DNA from: Schaalia sp. ZJ405
Lineage (GTDB): Bacteria; Actinomycetota; Actinomycetes; Actinomycetales; Actinomycetaceae
Assembly: GCF_011038885.2 (NCBI RefSeq)
Contig: NZ_CP064952.1
Coordinates: forward strand, 62,001-126,000
Direction: 5' to 3'
Length of the DNA: 64,000 bases
A program made the position numbers and the translations under genes. This document shows positions 27,299-35,881 of the stretch, in pieces. The first letter of the stretch is position 1. Every line of letters begins with the position of its first letter. The notes beneath the pieces are model-generated. The model was not told where the DNA came from and searched no databases. It saw only the letters and a program-made list of their open reading frames with translations.

Positions 27299-28812
27299 CG
27301 TGAAGGTATGACCGTGAGTGCGATCGCGGCACCGAGGATGATGATCGCTGCGGCAGCTGTGGCTGTCAGTTGCATTCCGTGAGTGAATGCTTCGCGCGCG
27401 CTCTGTGCGATAGCGGCCTGCGTGGGGTCTGACATGTCGAGACTTGCTAGTGCCTGAGCCAGTGACTGACGAATTCCGGTAACGAGGTCGGGTTCTAGCG
27501 ACGTGGGGATGTCGAGGGATGATCGGTAGAGCGATGCCTGGAGTGAGCCCAGAATGGCGATTCCTAGGGCGGAGCCTAACTCGTAAGCGGTCTCGGACAC
27601 TCCAGAGGCTGCGCCCGCACGTTCGATAGGAGCTGAGGAGACGACCGCGTCCGTTGCTAGAGGCATCGCGACTCCCGAGCCGAAACCCAGGATGCCGATC
27701 GCACAGATCAGCAGCCACAGCGTGCCGTTCCCTTCGGCCAATGCAAGTATTCCCATTCCCAGAGCCATGAGGACGAGACCGAAGGAGACAGCTCGTCCTC
27801 GTCCCATGAATATGAGGAGGCGGGTTGCGCAAAGGTTGGCTGCGATGGAAGCCGCGGTAGCTGCGAGCTCGAAGAGACCTGCCTGAAGGGGTGTGTATCC
27901 CAATACCAACTGGAGGTATTGGGAGAAGAAGAACAGTAGACCAACCAGAGCAAAAATTGAGATCGTGACCGATAGCACTGCTCCCGTGAATGCGGGGATT
28001 CCGAAGAGAGAAACGTCGAGCAATGGGTGGGTGAGACGGCGCTGGCGTCGGATGAACATGATGCCAGCAGTGATACCGATGAGTGCGCTCACCCATGCGC
28101 TTGCGTCGAGTCCATCGTGGGCGATGTGCTTGACCGAATAGACCACAGGAATGACCGCGACGACTGACATGAGTGCTGAGAGGAGATCAATGGGGGCGGT
28201 GTGATCGCCGTAGGACTCGCGGAGAATCGGGAATGCGGCGGCGATGAGGAACATCATGATGGGGAGATTGATGAGGAATACGGACCCCCACCAGAAGTGT
28301 TCGAGCAGGAAGCCGCCAACGAGGGGACCAGCTGCGGCACCTCCGGTTGCGCCGATTGACCAGATAGCAATGGCGCGGGTGCGCATCTGTGGTTGGCGGA
28401 AGGAATCCCGAATGATTGAGAGTGTTGAGGGCATGATTGTTGCGCCGAATGCGCCTTGGAGTGCGCGCGCCGCGATGAGAATTTCTGCGGAAGGAGCGAA
28501 TGCTGCAAGGGTGGAAGCGAGGGTGAAGCCTAGTGCTCCGATGAGGAGGACTTTCTTTCGGCCGAATCGATCCGCGACATTCCCCATGATGACGAGAAGC
28601 CCAGCGAGGGTGAAGGAGTAGATGTCGCCGATCCACAGGATTTCGCTTGAGGTGGGTGCCAGTTCTTGAGTGAGATGTGGGACGGCAAGAGAAAGAACGG
28701 TTCCGTCGATCGCCAGAAGCATGACTGCGACAGTTGAGACACTGACGATTCCCCAAAGATGGGCGTTCATTCGCGGAATCTGGGGTGTTGATGAATCTCC
28801 TGTGGAGGACAT
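27268..28812 (-). CDS. MFS drug:H+ antiporter, DHA2 family (14 TMS)
   Basis: 514 aa from MSSTGDSS. Motif A GNVADRFGRKKVL, the D1 motif near TM1 (LLAIDGTVLSLAVPHL), and motif C-like GATGGAAAGPLVGG in TM5 place it with EmrB/QacA/LfrA-type exporters of dyes, biocides or antibiotics. A TetR regulator is divergent with a shared 86-bp control region, so substrate-induced derepression is expected. TACAGT ends 7 nt before the ATG, so the mRNA is probably leaderless; the in-frame ATG at 28833 lies inside the operator. Confidence 0.9.
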   Translation of the reverse strand: MSSTGDSSTPQIPRMNAHLWGIVSVSTVAVMLLAIDGTVLSLAVPHLTQELAPTSSEILWIGDIYSFTLAGLLVIMGNVADRFGRKKVLLIGALGFTLASTLAAFAPSAEILIAARALQGAFGATIMPSTLSIIRDSFRQPQMRTRAIAIWSIGATGGAAAGPLVGGFLLEHFWWGSVFLINLPIMMFLIAAAFPILRESYGDHTAPIDLLSALMSVVAVIPVVYSVKHIAHDGLDASAWVSALIGITAGIMFIRRQRRLTHPLLDVSLFGIPAFTGAVLSVTISIFALVGLLFFFSQYLQLVLGYTPLQAGLFELAATAASIAANLCATRLLIFMGRGRAVSFGLVLMALGMGILALAEGNGTLWLLICAIGILGFGSGVAMPLATDAVVSSAPIERAGAASGVSETAYELGSALGIAILGSLQASLYRSSLDIPTSLEPDLVTGIRQSLAQALASLDMSDPTQAAIAQSAREAFTHGMQLTATAAAAIIILGAAIALTVIPSRHEDADSFPA

Positions 28813-28819
28813 GACATCT

Positions 28820-28842
28820 ACTGTACCGATCAAATGGTCGGT
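28820..28842. promoter_or_regulatory. TetR-type operator over the MFS promoter
   Basis: ACCGA (28825-28829) and TCGGT (28838-28842) form a palindrome around TCAAATGG. It abuts the -10 hexamer (TACAGT on the minus strand, 28820-28825) of the MFS gene, a good place for repression by the divergent TetR protein. Confidence 0.6.
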
Positions 28843-28886
28843 TAAATAGTTTTGAGTAAATGTTAATACTCACACGTACGGTTGGT

Positions 28887-28892
28887 TATCAT
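28887..28892 (+). promoter_or_regulatory. -10 hexamer for leaderless tetR gene
   Basis: TATCAT followed by 6 nt and the ATG at 28899. Confidence 0.45.
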
Positions 28893-28898
28893 GGTGGG

Positions 28899-29450
28899 AT
28901 GACACGATCTGGCAGTCGCAACACCGAACGGACACGCACCGCAGTCCTTACCGCTACGGAACACCTGATCCTCACGAAGGGCCTGGCCTTCTCCCTGGGT
29001 GAAGTCGCCTCTGCTGCCGGCGTGTCGAAGTCCGGTCTGCTTCACCACTTTTCATCCAAAGACGATCTCGTCCTTGAAACAACTCAGAGAATCTGCCAAT
29101 CCCTGCGTGAGGTGGTGCTTCGGCAGGTTGACCTGGCCGAGAATACCCCCGGAAAGCTTCTGCGAGCATACGTGCGAACCTTATGCGGAGGTGACGAGCA
29201 AGCGGCTCGGGGATGTGCGCTCTTCATGATGCTCAAGGCGTCCGTCGAGGCGGCTCCCCAGATTGAGGGTGTCCTTGCTGAGGACTCGGCCTGGTGGACG
29301 AAGAATCTCGCAGCGGACGGTATGGATCCAGATCTTCTCCACCTGGTGCTGCGCGCAACTGAAGGGTGTGCCATTGCCTATGTCTGGGGTGCGGAGACAG
29401 CTGAGGAGGCCCGGCATCTCAGGGATATTCTTCTCAAAATGTGCCCCTAG
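28899..29450 (+). CDS. TetR-family transcriptional repressor
   Basis: 183 aa. The N-terminal HTH is clear: LTATEHLILTKGLAFSLGEV, ASAAGVSKSGLLHHFSSKDD, LVLETTQRI. The C-terminal part resembles TetR_C ligand domains (RGCALFMMLKASVEAAPQIE, then LLHLVLRATEGCAIAYVWG). It is divergent from a DHA2 exporter and likely represses both through the palindrome at 28825-28842. The start is fixed by the -10 spacing; an upstream frame to 28860 would need to include the promoter. Confidence 0.88.
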   Translation: MTRSGSRNTERTRTAVLTATEHLILTKGLAFSLGEVASAAGVSKSGLLHHFSSKDDLVLETTQRICQSLREVVLRQVDLAENTPGKLLRAYVRTLCGGDEQAARGCALFMMLKASVEAAPQIEGVLAEDSAWWTKNLAADGMDPDLLHLVLRATEGCAIAYVWGAETAEEARHLRDILLKMCP

Positions 29451-29543
29451 CGCCGTGGGTGCCAGGCTGCCTACGGCTCGCGCGGTCCCCCAGGGTGATA
29501 GTTGGTGAAAGTTGGTTGAGCGCGACCCGCGTCGACGCTCCTT

Positions 29544-30383
29544 TCAGTGGCCTCGCCTCACGGAGCGGACAACCTGTGAGAGCGCGAAAGTCAGGGCAAC
29601 ACCGCCGACAACACCGATGGCGGCGGCCCGGATCGACGGAATAGATTTCCCGTTCTTCGTGGGGCGCAGCCACCACGGACGCATGTGGGCGTAGTCCGTG
29701 AAGCGAAGAATCGGCCAGCCGCGTTCATCGGCGATTTTGCGCAGTTCACGATCAGGATTGACGGCGTGCGGCTCACCAACGGCTTCAAGCAGGGGAACGT
29801 CAGACACCGAGTCCGAGAATGCCGCACAATCGGACATTTCCCAGCCGTTGCGTTTGGCAAGGCGTTCGCATGAACGCGCCTTTTCTTCGGCCTGGTTATA
29901 CAAGCTGAGAGTTCCGGCGAAGCGTCCGTCCTCGTCAATGTCGGCAATGGAGGCGAGGACGAAGTCAGCTCCGAGCAACCGGGCAATCGGTCGAACTAGC
30001 TGCTCAACGGAAGCGGAGGCAATGACAATTGCGTAGCCGGCGTTGCGGCGCGCATAGATTTCCTCAAGGGCTTGCGTGTAGATCACCGGGTCGATGGAGC
30101 TGCGCAGCGACTGCGTGGCAACGTCCTCAAGTTGGTGTGGGTCCATGCCTTTGGTCAGCGCACCTAGCGCTTCTGCCATGTGTTCCATCCGCTGTTCGTC
30201 TGCCCCGCCGATGAGGTACGGCAGGTGAATGAGGACGCCGATCAGTGCTTCACGTCGGCTAATGATTCCGGCGGAAACGCACGGTGAGCGCAGTGCCATC
30301 GAGGATGATGTTGCCAGGATTGTCTTATCCAAGTCGAAGAACGCAGCGCGAGTGACGCGGCGTACTGGGTGGTTCGTGGTCAT
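29544..30383 (-). CDS. HAD-IB family phosphatase
   Basis: 279 aa. Motif I is FFDLDKTIL near residue 15, motif II VIASASVEQ, motif III lysine and SDCAAFSDSVSDVPLLEAVG as motif IV. This is the SerB/CicA-like subgroup (HAD-IB). A C-terminal hydrophobic stretch (AAIGVVGGVALTFALSQVV) could anchor it in the membrane. In actinobacteria a gene of this type often stands divergent from the tad/flp pilus cluster, as here. Substrate unknown. RBS GAAGGA precedes the ATG. Confidence 0.88.
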   Translation of the reverse strand: MTTNHPVRRVTRAAFFDLDKTILATSSSMALRSPCVSAGIISRREALIGVLIHLPYLIGGADEQRMEHMAEALGALTKGMDPHQLEDVATQSLRSSIDPVIYTQALEEIYARRNAGYAIVIASASVEQLVRPIARLLGADFVLASIADIDEDGRFAGTLSLYNQAEEKARSCERLAKRNGWEMSDCAAFSDSVSDVPLLEAVGEPHAVNPDRELRKIADERGWPILRFTDYAHMRPWWLRPTKNGKSIPSIRAAAIGVVGGVALTFALSQVVRSVRRGH

Positions 30384-30540
30384 CGCGGTTCCTTCTGTTG
30401 TCGATTGTCAATCGGTGGTGACACTGGGGTGCACATCGGTGATGCGGTGCGCAGCGTCGCAGCGTGCATGTTCCGTCCAGTCTTCCACAGGCTGAGGCTG
30501 AGGGGGTGACAAGCAGAATAATTCGCAGTGTCATGAGGGG

Positions 30541-31740
30541 ATGGGAAAAATCAAGGACCCTCGTCAAAAGCCCTCGTTTCGTGGAGATGAAAGAACGAGG
30601 CAGACAACCGAAGACGCTGCGCAAGCACCGCCGTTCCTTAATGGTGGGTGCTCGCCCAAGCCATGCGCTGATATTCATGGGCTCAGCCCGCACAATCGCC
30701 AGCTTGTTGTACCGATCCTTGAACTTGTTGGACTGAAACCAGCCGAACCTGATGATTCGAATATCCGGGTGGCACTCATCGACAGTGCAGGGGCTCATGC
30801 TGGCATCCCCGGTGGCATCCCGGGCGGTGTTCCCGTTGTGCGCATCGGACCGGGCGGACACCTCCATCTTCCAGGAGAAGAGGAACAGTTGGCGCAGATC
30901 CTCGTGCATTTCGCTCAGGAACCTGTCAGTGGCCGGTGCCGCACCGTCATGGTTGCTGGCTGGCACGGAGGTGTGGGCACATCAATGCTCGCCGGATTGC
31001 TCGCACAATCGCGCGCGGCCATTCTTCTTGACGCATCGGGTGAAACCTCCGGATCGAGCACAGATCATCAGTCTCGGCGCGGTATCGCATGGGCGGACCT
31101 GAAACCCGATGAATGGATGTTCCCCTCAGATCTGGCTGAGGCCTTCCCCGTTGTCGAAGGCGTTCCTGTGCTCAGTGGCGGCGGTCGCGGCGGAGTGGAT
31201 TGCGCGGACCCGAGACTGGGACATGTTCTTCGCGCGCTCACGCGTGGAACCACCGTTGTCGGTGGTGAAAAAACACGCCCGCTTTCTCGCAGAAATCCGG
31301 GAGTGAACCGTGGAAGCAGGCCGAGGGCCGCCGTCGGCCCTGCGCGCCGAATCATCATTGACGCGGGACGCTGGGACCGGGATTCGTGGACGTTTCACAA
31401 AGACAACGCTGATGTTCTTGTGCTCGTTGGTTGGGGAGACGAGGATTCGCTGCAATCCTTGGCCTCCCACAACCAGCTTTTCCCACCTCGGATTCCCTTC
31501 GTCCTCGTGCATTCACTCCGTCACCCTTTTCCGCTGATTGACACAGTGATCAACGAGGCGGTCGGCGTGGCCCCGCACCCGCACGCACGGTTACTGAGCC
31601 GATCAGGACACGCTACCGCTGTGGGTCACAGAAAATCCGACGTGCCGTGGAGAACCCGTGGACGTGTGCGGCGGCGAATGCATCGACTGTGGGACCTCAT
31701 TGACGAGGCCGAATCCGGGGACAAACGGGAGGAAGAATGA
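30541..31740 (+). CDS. CpaE/TadZ-like (SSD-type) ATPase-fold protein, first gene of tad cluster
   Basis: 399 aa. A weakly conserved N-terminus is followed by VMVAGWHGGVGTSMLAGLL, a deviant Walker A (GGVGTS), LLDASGETSG, and RIIIDAGRWDRD in the place of Walker B; DVLVLVGWGDEDSL follows. These are features of the septum-site-determining-like (SSD) or CpaE proteins that open actinobacterial tad operons and localise the pilus machine. The Walker A lacks the first Lys of canonical MinD. The start is an ATG 3 nt after GAGGGG; alternatives in the Pro-rich region upstream of 30800 are possible. ATGA overlap to the next gene. Confidence 0.72.
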   Translation: MGKIKDPRQKPSFRGDERTRQTTEDAAQAPPFLNGGCSPKPCADIHGLSPHNRQLVVPILELVGLKPAEPDDSNIRVALIDSAGAHAGIPGGIPGGVPVVRIGPGGHLHLPGEEEQLAQILVHFAQEPVSGRCRTVMVAGWHGGVGTSMLAGLLAQSRAAILLDASGETSGSSTDHQSRRGIAWADLKPDEWMFPSDLAEAFPVVEGVPVLSGGGRGGVDCADPRLGHVLRALTRGTTVVGGEKTRPLSRRNPGVNRGSRPRAAVGPARRIIIDAGRWDRDSWTFHKDNADVLVLVGWGDEDSLQSLASHNQLFPPRIPFVLVHSLRHPFPLIDTVINEAVGVAPHPHARLLSRSGHATAVGHRKSDVPWRTRGRVRRRMHRLWDLIDEAESGDKREEE

Positions 31741-33005
31741 GGAGACAGAGCAGGGGAACTGACGAGGACGATGCCCGGATGCTGCGAGTTCTCGCGGCGG
31801 AGAACTCCCTCGCTCATGCTGTGCACTCTCGGTCACGGCCGGGAGCTGGGCTGGCTGAGATGTCGCAGTCTTTGGTGCGTTTACGGTCGATCTCTCAAGG
31901 CCTGGGGCCGAAGATTGCGCACATTTTTACCGATCCGACTGTCACGGATGTTCTGATCAACTCCACGCAGGTGTGGGTTGATCGGGGTCGGGGACTTGAA
32001 CGATCGGTAGTTGACATCGGCGATGAGCGTGACGTGAAACGCCTGGCGATCCATATGGCCGCGGCGTGCGGAAATCGTCTGGACGATGCCAGTCCGATTG
32101 TTGACGGAACGCTTCCCGGTGGGATTCGCCTCCATGCGGTCCTTCCGCCCCTGTCGTCCTCGGGAACTGTGATTTCTTTGCGCGTGTCCGGGCGAGTTGA
32201 CCTGAGTATTGACCAGTTGGAACGGGCGGGAAGCTGCACACCCCGAGTTGCTCGCGTGCTTCGGGGTCTTGTTGCTCGCCGCGCTAATGTGGTGATTTCG
32301 GGGGCAACCGGGTCGGGGAAAACCACTCTTTTGTCGGCGCTTCTGGCGTTGGTTCCTGCGGATCAACGCATCCTGTGCATCGAAGAGGTCAGCGAGTTGC
32401 ATCCCGTTCACCCGCACGTCGTTCACCTCTGCGAACGTCGAGCAAATGTTCAAGGTCTCGGAGCGGTCACCCTGTCCGATCTTGTCCGAGCGGCCATGCG
32501 GATGCGACCGGATCGTCTTGTACTGGGGGAATGTCGCGGACCGGAGGTGCGTGATGTCATGACGGCTCTGAACACGGGACATCAGGGCGGATGGGCAACG
32601 ATTCATGCGAATAGTGCCCAGGATGTGCCCGCGCGACTCCTGGCTTTGGGGGCGCTCGCGGGAATGAGGGAATCGGAGGTGACTGCGCAGGCGGTTGCTG
32701 CTTTCAACGCGGTCGTGCACCTGGAGCGCCGTGCCCTGCGCTCGGGTGAGTCGGGTCCCGGTCGGTGGGTTGCGCAGGTGGGGGTGTTTCGGCGTGATGG
32801 TGACCGGCTCATCTGTTCGCCGGTCCTCGACGTCAGTTCCGATGGGACTGAAACCTGTGGACTTGACTGGCCACGTTTTGCCGCATTGTTCCTCTCGGAG
32901 CCGGTTCCGGGTTCCTGTAGCGAGGGGGTATTGCCGCCGTCGTCGCCCTCGTCATCGCCGGTTCCGAGTTCCTGCGGGGAGGTGGCCGATGAGCATTCTC
33001 GCTGA
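31737..33005 (+). CDS. tadA: Tad pilus secretion ATPase (CpaF/TadA)
   Basis: 422 aa. The N-terminal domain VTDVLINSTQVWVDRGRGLE and GGIRLHAVLPP precede Walker A GATGSGKTT (residues 189-197), the Asp box ILCIEEVSEL, Walker B region RPDRLVLGECRG and the His box TGHQGGWATIHANS. This is a type II/IV secretion ATPase of the Tad branch, powering assembly of Flp pili. Its C-terminal 60 residues are Ser/Pro-rich. Overlaps: 4 bp with the preceding gene, 17 bp with the next. Confidence 0.93.
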   Translation: MRRQSRGTDEDDARMLRVLAAENSLAHAVHSRSRPGAGLAEMSQSLVRLRSISQGLGPKIAHIFTDPTVTDVLINSTQVWVDRGRGLERSVVDIGDERDVKRLAIHMAAACGNRLDDASPIVDGTLPGGIRLHAVLPPLSSSGTVISLRVSGRVDLSIDQLERAGSCTPRVARVLRGLVARRANVVISGATGSGKTTLLSALLALVPADQRILCIEEVSELHPVHPHVVHLCERRANVQGLGAVTLSDLVRAAMRMRPDRLVLGECRGPEVRDVMTALNTGHQGGWATIHANSAQDVPARLLALGALAGMRESEVTAQAVAAFNAVVHLERRALRSGESGPGRWVAQVGVFRRDGDRLICSPVLDVSSDGTETCGLDWPRFAALFLSEPVPGSCSEGVLPPSSPSSSPVPSSCGEVADEHSR

Positions 33006-34209
33006 TGCGCTGGCCCCGATATGCGCGGGAAGCACTGTCCTTGTCCTCTTCGTTATCTGCGCAGGTGACGTGGTGTTTCGTGCGCAGCGTCTGATTCGTT
33101 CCGTGCCGCGTTGCGGTAACGAGGACGAGTCGGCATCTTACGTTGAGCAGCCGGGAAAGAGAATGAGTCAGCGGGCGTATTCGTGGGGAGTCGAAGGGGC
33201 TGACTTGGCCCTCATGGTTGCTGAGGTGTCTGCACGCTTGCGGGCCGGAGCCCCTGTTACTCAGGCGTGGGCGAGGACGTGGGCTGATCGCGGTGATGGG
33301 CGGGAGTTTTCAGGCGTTGATGAGATGGGAGTACCCCACGTTGTACGTGATGATGCGAGGAAAATGCGTGCGCGCGACATCCGTGGCCCCGCGCAGGTGA
33401 TTCGCTGGTGGCGAGGGCGCACATATGCGGGTCGGGCCAGGATTCGGGCAGCGAGGGGACTGGTTGCTGCATGCAGTCTGACTGGACAGTTGGGTGCGCC
33501 GCTCGCGGATGTTCTCGACGCGATTGCCGATGGTATTGACGAGTCAGAGCAGGCCGAGGAGGCTCGACGGATCGCTGGTTCGGGGCCTCGTGCGTCGGCT
33601 CGGATTCTTTCCGCTCTTCCGCTTGGTGGAATCGGAGTTGCTGTGATGTTGGGAGCCGATCCGCTGGGAATGCTCACGTCAGGAGGCCTGGGAACGGTTG
33701 GTGGATGTGTCGGTGCTGCGTGTTTCATTGCTGGTCACGTCGTGTCGCGCCGAATGTTGAGGAAAGCATTGTCTGGTGACGAGGACGTCGACCAGGCAAT
33801 TCTGTGTGATCTTGCGGTGGCGGGCTTGGAGTCGGGAGCTTCCATTCCGGCAACGTGCTCGGCGATAGGTGTGGCCATCGGATCGGATGTACTGGCCAGG
33901 ACAGGGAAGGAACTCACACTAGGGGTTGATTGGGAGAGGGCTTGGGAAGAATGTGTGGGACCGCAGAGGGTTCTTTATGAATCGCTTCGATCCGCGTGGA
34001 ATGACGGGACTTCGCCGATTCCGCTGCTGCGTCGCGCGGCGCATCAAATCCGATGCCGTCGAATCACTCAGGCACGTACTCGCGCGGAGGAACTGGGTGT
34101 TCGTCTTGCAATGCCGCTGGCGGGTCTTCTCCTGCCTGCGTTTGTTCTTTTAGGTGTTGTGCCGTTGGTTGTGTATTTCGGTCGTGAAGGATTCGGAGGC
34201 TTCCTGTAG
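32989..34209 (+). CDS. Tad inner-membrane platform, TadB-TadC fusion
   Basis: 406 aa. An N-terminal membrane helix (GSTVLVLFVICAGDVVF) is followed by a soluble helical segment with LMVAEVSARLRAGAPVTQAW, the T2SSF-type repeat, then two TM segments (ILSALPLGGIGVAVMLGA and GTVGGCVGAACFIAGHVV), a second T2SSF domain (CDLAVAGLESGASIPATC, RTRAEELGVRLAMPLAGLL) and a final TM helix (PAFVLLGVVPLVVYFG). Other organisms encode TadB and TadC separately. The ATG has GGGGAGG 6 nt upstream and overlaps the tadA end; the longer frame to 32695 lies inside tadA and is rejected. Confidence 0.85.
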   Translation: MSILADALAPICAGSTVLVLFVICAGDVVFRAQRLIRSVPRCGNEDESASYVEQPGKRMSQRAYSWGVEGADLALMVAEVSARLRAGAPVTQAWARTWADRGDGREFSGVDEMGVPHVVRDDARKMRARDIRGPAQVIRWWRGRTYAGRARIRAARGLVAACSLTGQLGAPLADVLDAIADGIDESEQAEEARRIAGSGPRASARILSALPLGGIGVAVMLGADPLGMLTSGGLGTVGGCVGAACFIAGHVVSRRMLRKALSGDEDVDQAILCDLAVAGLESGASIPATCSAIGVAIGSDVLARTGKELTLGVDWERAWEECVGPQRVLYESLRSAWNDGTSPIPLLRRAAHQIRCRRITQARTRAEELGVRLAMPLAGLLLPAFVLLGVVPLVVYFGREGFGGFL

Positions 34210-34352
34210 GAAAGGGGTTTTCGGTCCGGTAATCCACAGGTGCGGTAACGAGGCCACGTCATCCACAGGCCCACGCATTCACGTGGATTCGCGATGGTGA
34301 TTCGGGGATCCTCAAAGTCCCAGAAGGTCTGGGATTGATGAGGGAGGTCATC

Positions 34353-34604
34353 ATGCATTTCATGAATAGCGTTGTTTCACGCATCTTTGGCTGCGGCAAC
34401 GGCGACATCATTCGTCGGTGTGATCGTGAATGGGGTTGCGCACGTGGTCGTGTTCGTGACGCAGAGGAAGGGTCAACAACGGTTGAGTATTCAATTGGTG
34501 TGGTTGCTGCGGCGGGATTCGCGGGGCTGCTTGTTGTCATCCTCAAGTCCGGAGCAGTCAAGGGCCTCATTGAGGGAATCATTCAGACGGCGCTCTCGCT
34601 GTGA
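34353..34604 (+). CDS. DUF4244 small pilin-like protein
   Basis: 83 aa. After a charged N-terminus, EEGSTTVEYSIGVVAAAGFA then GLLVVILKSGAVKGLIEGII gives the pilin pattern: G/S-xxxVEY followed by one hydrophobic helix. DUF4244 proteins of actinobacterial tad clusters have this form and are presumed to be the major Flp pilin. Start chosen at ATG 34353 with GGGAGG 6 nt upstream. Its TGA overlaps the GTG of the next gene. Confidence 0.82.
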   Translation: MHFMNSVVSRIFGCGNGDIIRRCDREWGCARGRVRDAEEGSTTVEYSIGVVAAAGFAGLLVVILKSGAVKGLIEGIIQTALSL

Positions 34605-35137
34605 ATGATCGATCCCTGGGTTCCCCGCTTACCCGGCGGGGAACCCTCGCAACAGGGCCACGCGGTGTGCGATCTGAATCCGCAGATGTGATGCCGCTAC
34701 GCCGAGTCAGTGTGGGAAACAGCTACCGCGTTGTGAAAAGAGGAAGAGAATCACTGATCGAACCAACGAGGCCCAGGCCCCGCCATTGCGCCTTCGATGA
34801 GGGAGCAGTAACGGTCGAGTTGGCAGTCGGCTTCTTCGCTGTTGTCGCGATGGTTGCACTCATCGTCTCAGTGTCTGCCATCGGGGTTACGCGATCCCAT
34901 CTCTGCCATGCGGTAGGTGTGGCGGCACGTGCGGCTTCAACCGGAGACCGCGACCCGGTAGCTCAGGCTCAGCAGGCATTCTCAGTTCAGGGGAGAGGTC
35001 ACGTCGTCATTGACATTCACCGCTCTAACCGGTGGGTCACGGTAAGTGGTGAAGCGCCGATTAACGGAATCACCGGACTTGTTCATCCGACGATCACCTG
35101 TGAAGTTTCAACCGTCGTGGAGTCAGGAGTTCCATGA
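34601..35137 (+). CDS. TadE-like pseudopilin
   Basis: 178 aa if the overlapping GTG at 34601 is the start; later in-frame starts are possible because the first 60 residues are poorly conserved and Arg-rich. DEGAVTVELAVGFFAVVAMV then ALIVSVSAIGV is a TadE-type pseudopilin segment with the E at position +5 of the processing site. The C-terminal 70 residues form a small globular part. ATGA overlap with the next gene. Confidence 0.78.
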   Translation: MNDRSLGSPLTRRGTLATGPRGVRSESADVMPLRRVSVGNSYRVVKRGRESLIEPTRPRPRHCAFDEGAVTVELAVGFFAVVAMVALIVSVSAIGVTRSHLCHAVGVAARAASTGDRDPVAQAQQAFSVQGRGHVVIDIHRSNRWVTVSGEAPINGITGLVHPTITCEVSTVVESGVP

Positions 35138-35550
35138 TTCGCGAAGAAGTGGAAGTGATCGGACATGACGACCAAGGGTCCGGCACGATACTTACTGTGG
35201 GAGTTGTTGCGCTCGCAACAGTCCTCGCGGGGGTGTGCCTAATCGTCGGGATGGTCCACGCACATCACTGTCGTCTTCAGGCCGTGGCGGATGTTGCAGC
35301 GCTCGCGGGAGCGGATGTTTCCGCCGTTGCTCAGTGGGAGGACGTCGGGGATCGTCCGTGCTCGGCAGCCCGTGAGGTTACTGAGGCCAATGGGCTGAGG
35401 CTCTCGTCTTGTGAGGTTGTGGCTCACGATACGCGAGTTGTCGTGGAAGATTCCGTGTTTGTGCTCGGTTGGCCTGTGTCGATTACGGGTCGGGTGCGTG
35501 CCGGTCCCAGTTCACCAACCAGTGAAGAGAATCCCGAAGTATCCGGCTGA
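35134..35550 (+). CDS. TadG/Rv3654c-like pilus assembly protein
   Basis: 138 aa. An N-terminal GSGTILTVGVVALATVLAGV transmembrane helix continues into HHCRLQAVADVAALAGADVS, the Flp-pilus TadG_N signature (QxxADxAALAGA). A short Cys-containing extracellular domain follows (RPCSAAREV and LSSCEVV could form a disulfide). It is the last gene of the tad operon. Confidence 0.82.
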   Translation: MIREEVEVIGHDDQGSGTILTVGVVALATVLAGVCLIVGMVHAHHCRLQAVADVAALAGADVSAVAQWEDVGDRPCSAAREVTEANGLRLSSCEVVAHDTRVVVEDSVFVLGWPVSITGRVRAGPSSPTSEENPEVSG

Positions 35551-35734
35551 TCAGTGGTTTTGATGTCAGGAAACATCATTATTCTCAGGGAACTCTCAGG
35601 TTCGTTCAATGGTTTCTCAAGGAGAGGCTGATACCTTGAAGGTCATCAAAGGAACAGACGTAGCCGATCATCAGGATCGGCAGTCGTGAAAGGGATGCAT
35701 CGGGAAGACTCGCACTGTGTTGATGGGATGCTAT

Positions 35735-35762
35735 GAGGGGCCGGCCGTTTGGCTGGCCCCTC
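35735..35762 (+). terminator. Hairpin after the tad operon
   Basis: GAGGGGCCGGCC pairs with GGCTGGCCCCTC (12 bp, one G-U) around GTTT, followed by GTGGTTT. A smaller hairpin (GCCGATC/GGATCGGC, near 35660-35680) precedes it. The 185 bp between the last tad gene and this hairpin has no gene that I can support. Confidence 0.7.
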
Positions 35763-35796
35763 GTGGTTTCTGGCCTATTGGCCTAAGTCTTAGGCT

Positions 35797-35850
35797 CGTA
35801 CGCCTATAGGCCACGCTTTGGCCAATAAGTCGTCTTCGTACGCCTATAGG
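35797..35850. repeat. Remnant IS end and repeated target sequence left of the IS
   Basis: CGTACGCCTATAGG occurs at 35797-35810 and again at 35837-35850. Between them, CACGCTTTGGCCAATAA (35812-35828) is identical to 17 bp of the right inverted repeat of the adjacent IS (38634-38650). It looks like a solo terminal remnant of an earlier copy of the same element. Confidence 0.55.
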
Positions 35851-35881
35851 GGGTTATTGGCCAAAACGTGTTGGTTTTGTG

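Noticed and set aside
35640..35762. SRP RNA, 6C RNA or tmRNA at the tad 3' end
   Set aside because: None of the conserved cores (GGAAG-type SRP tetraloop region, C-rich 6C loops, tRNA-like ends) is present.
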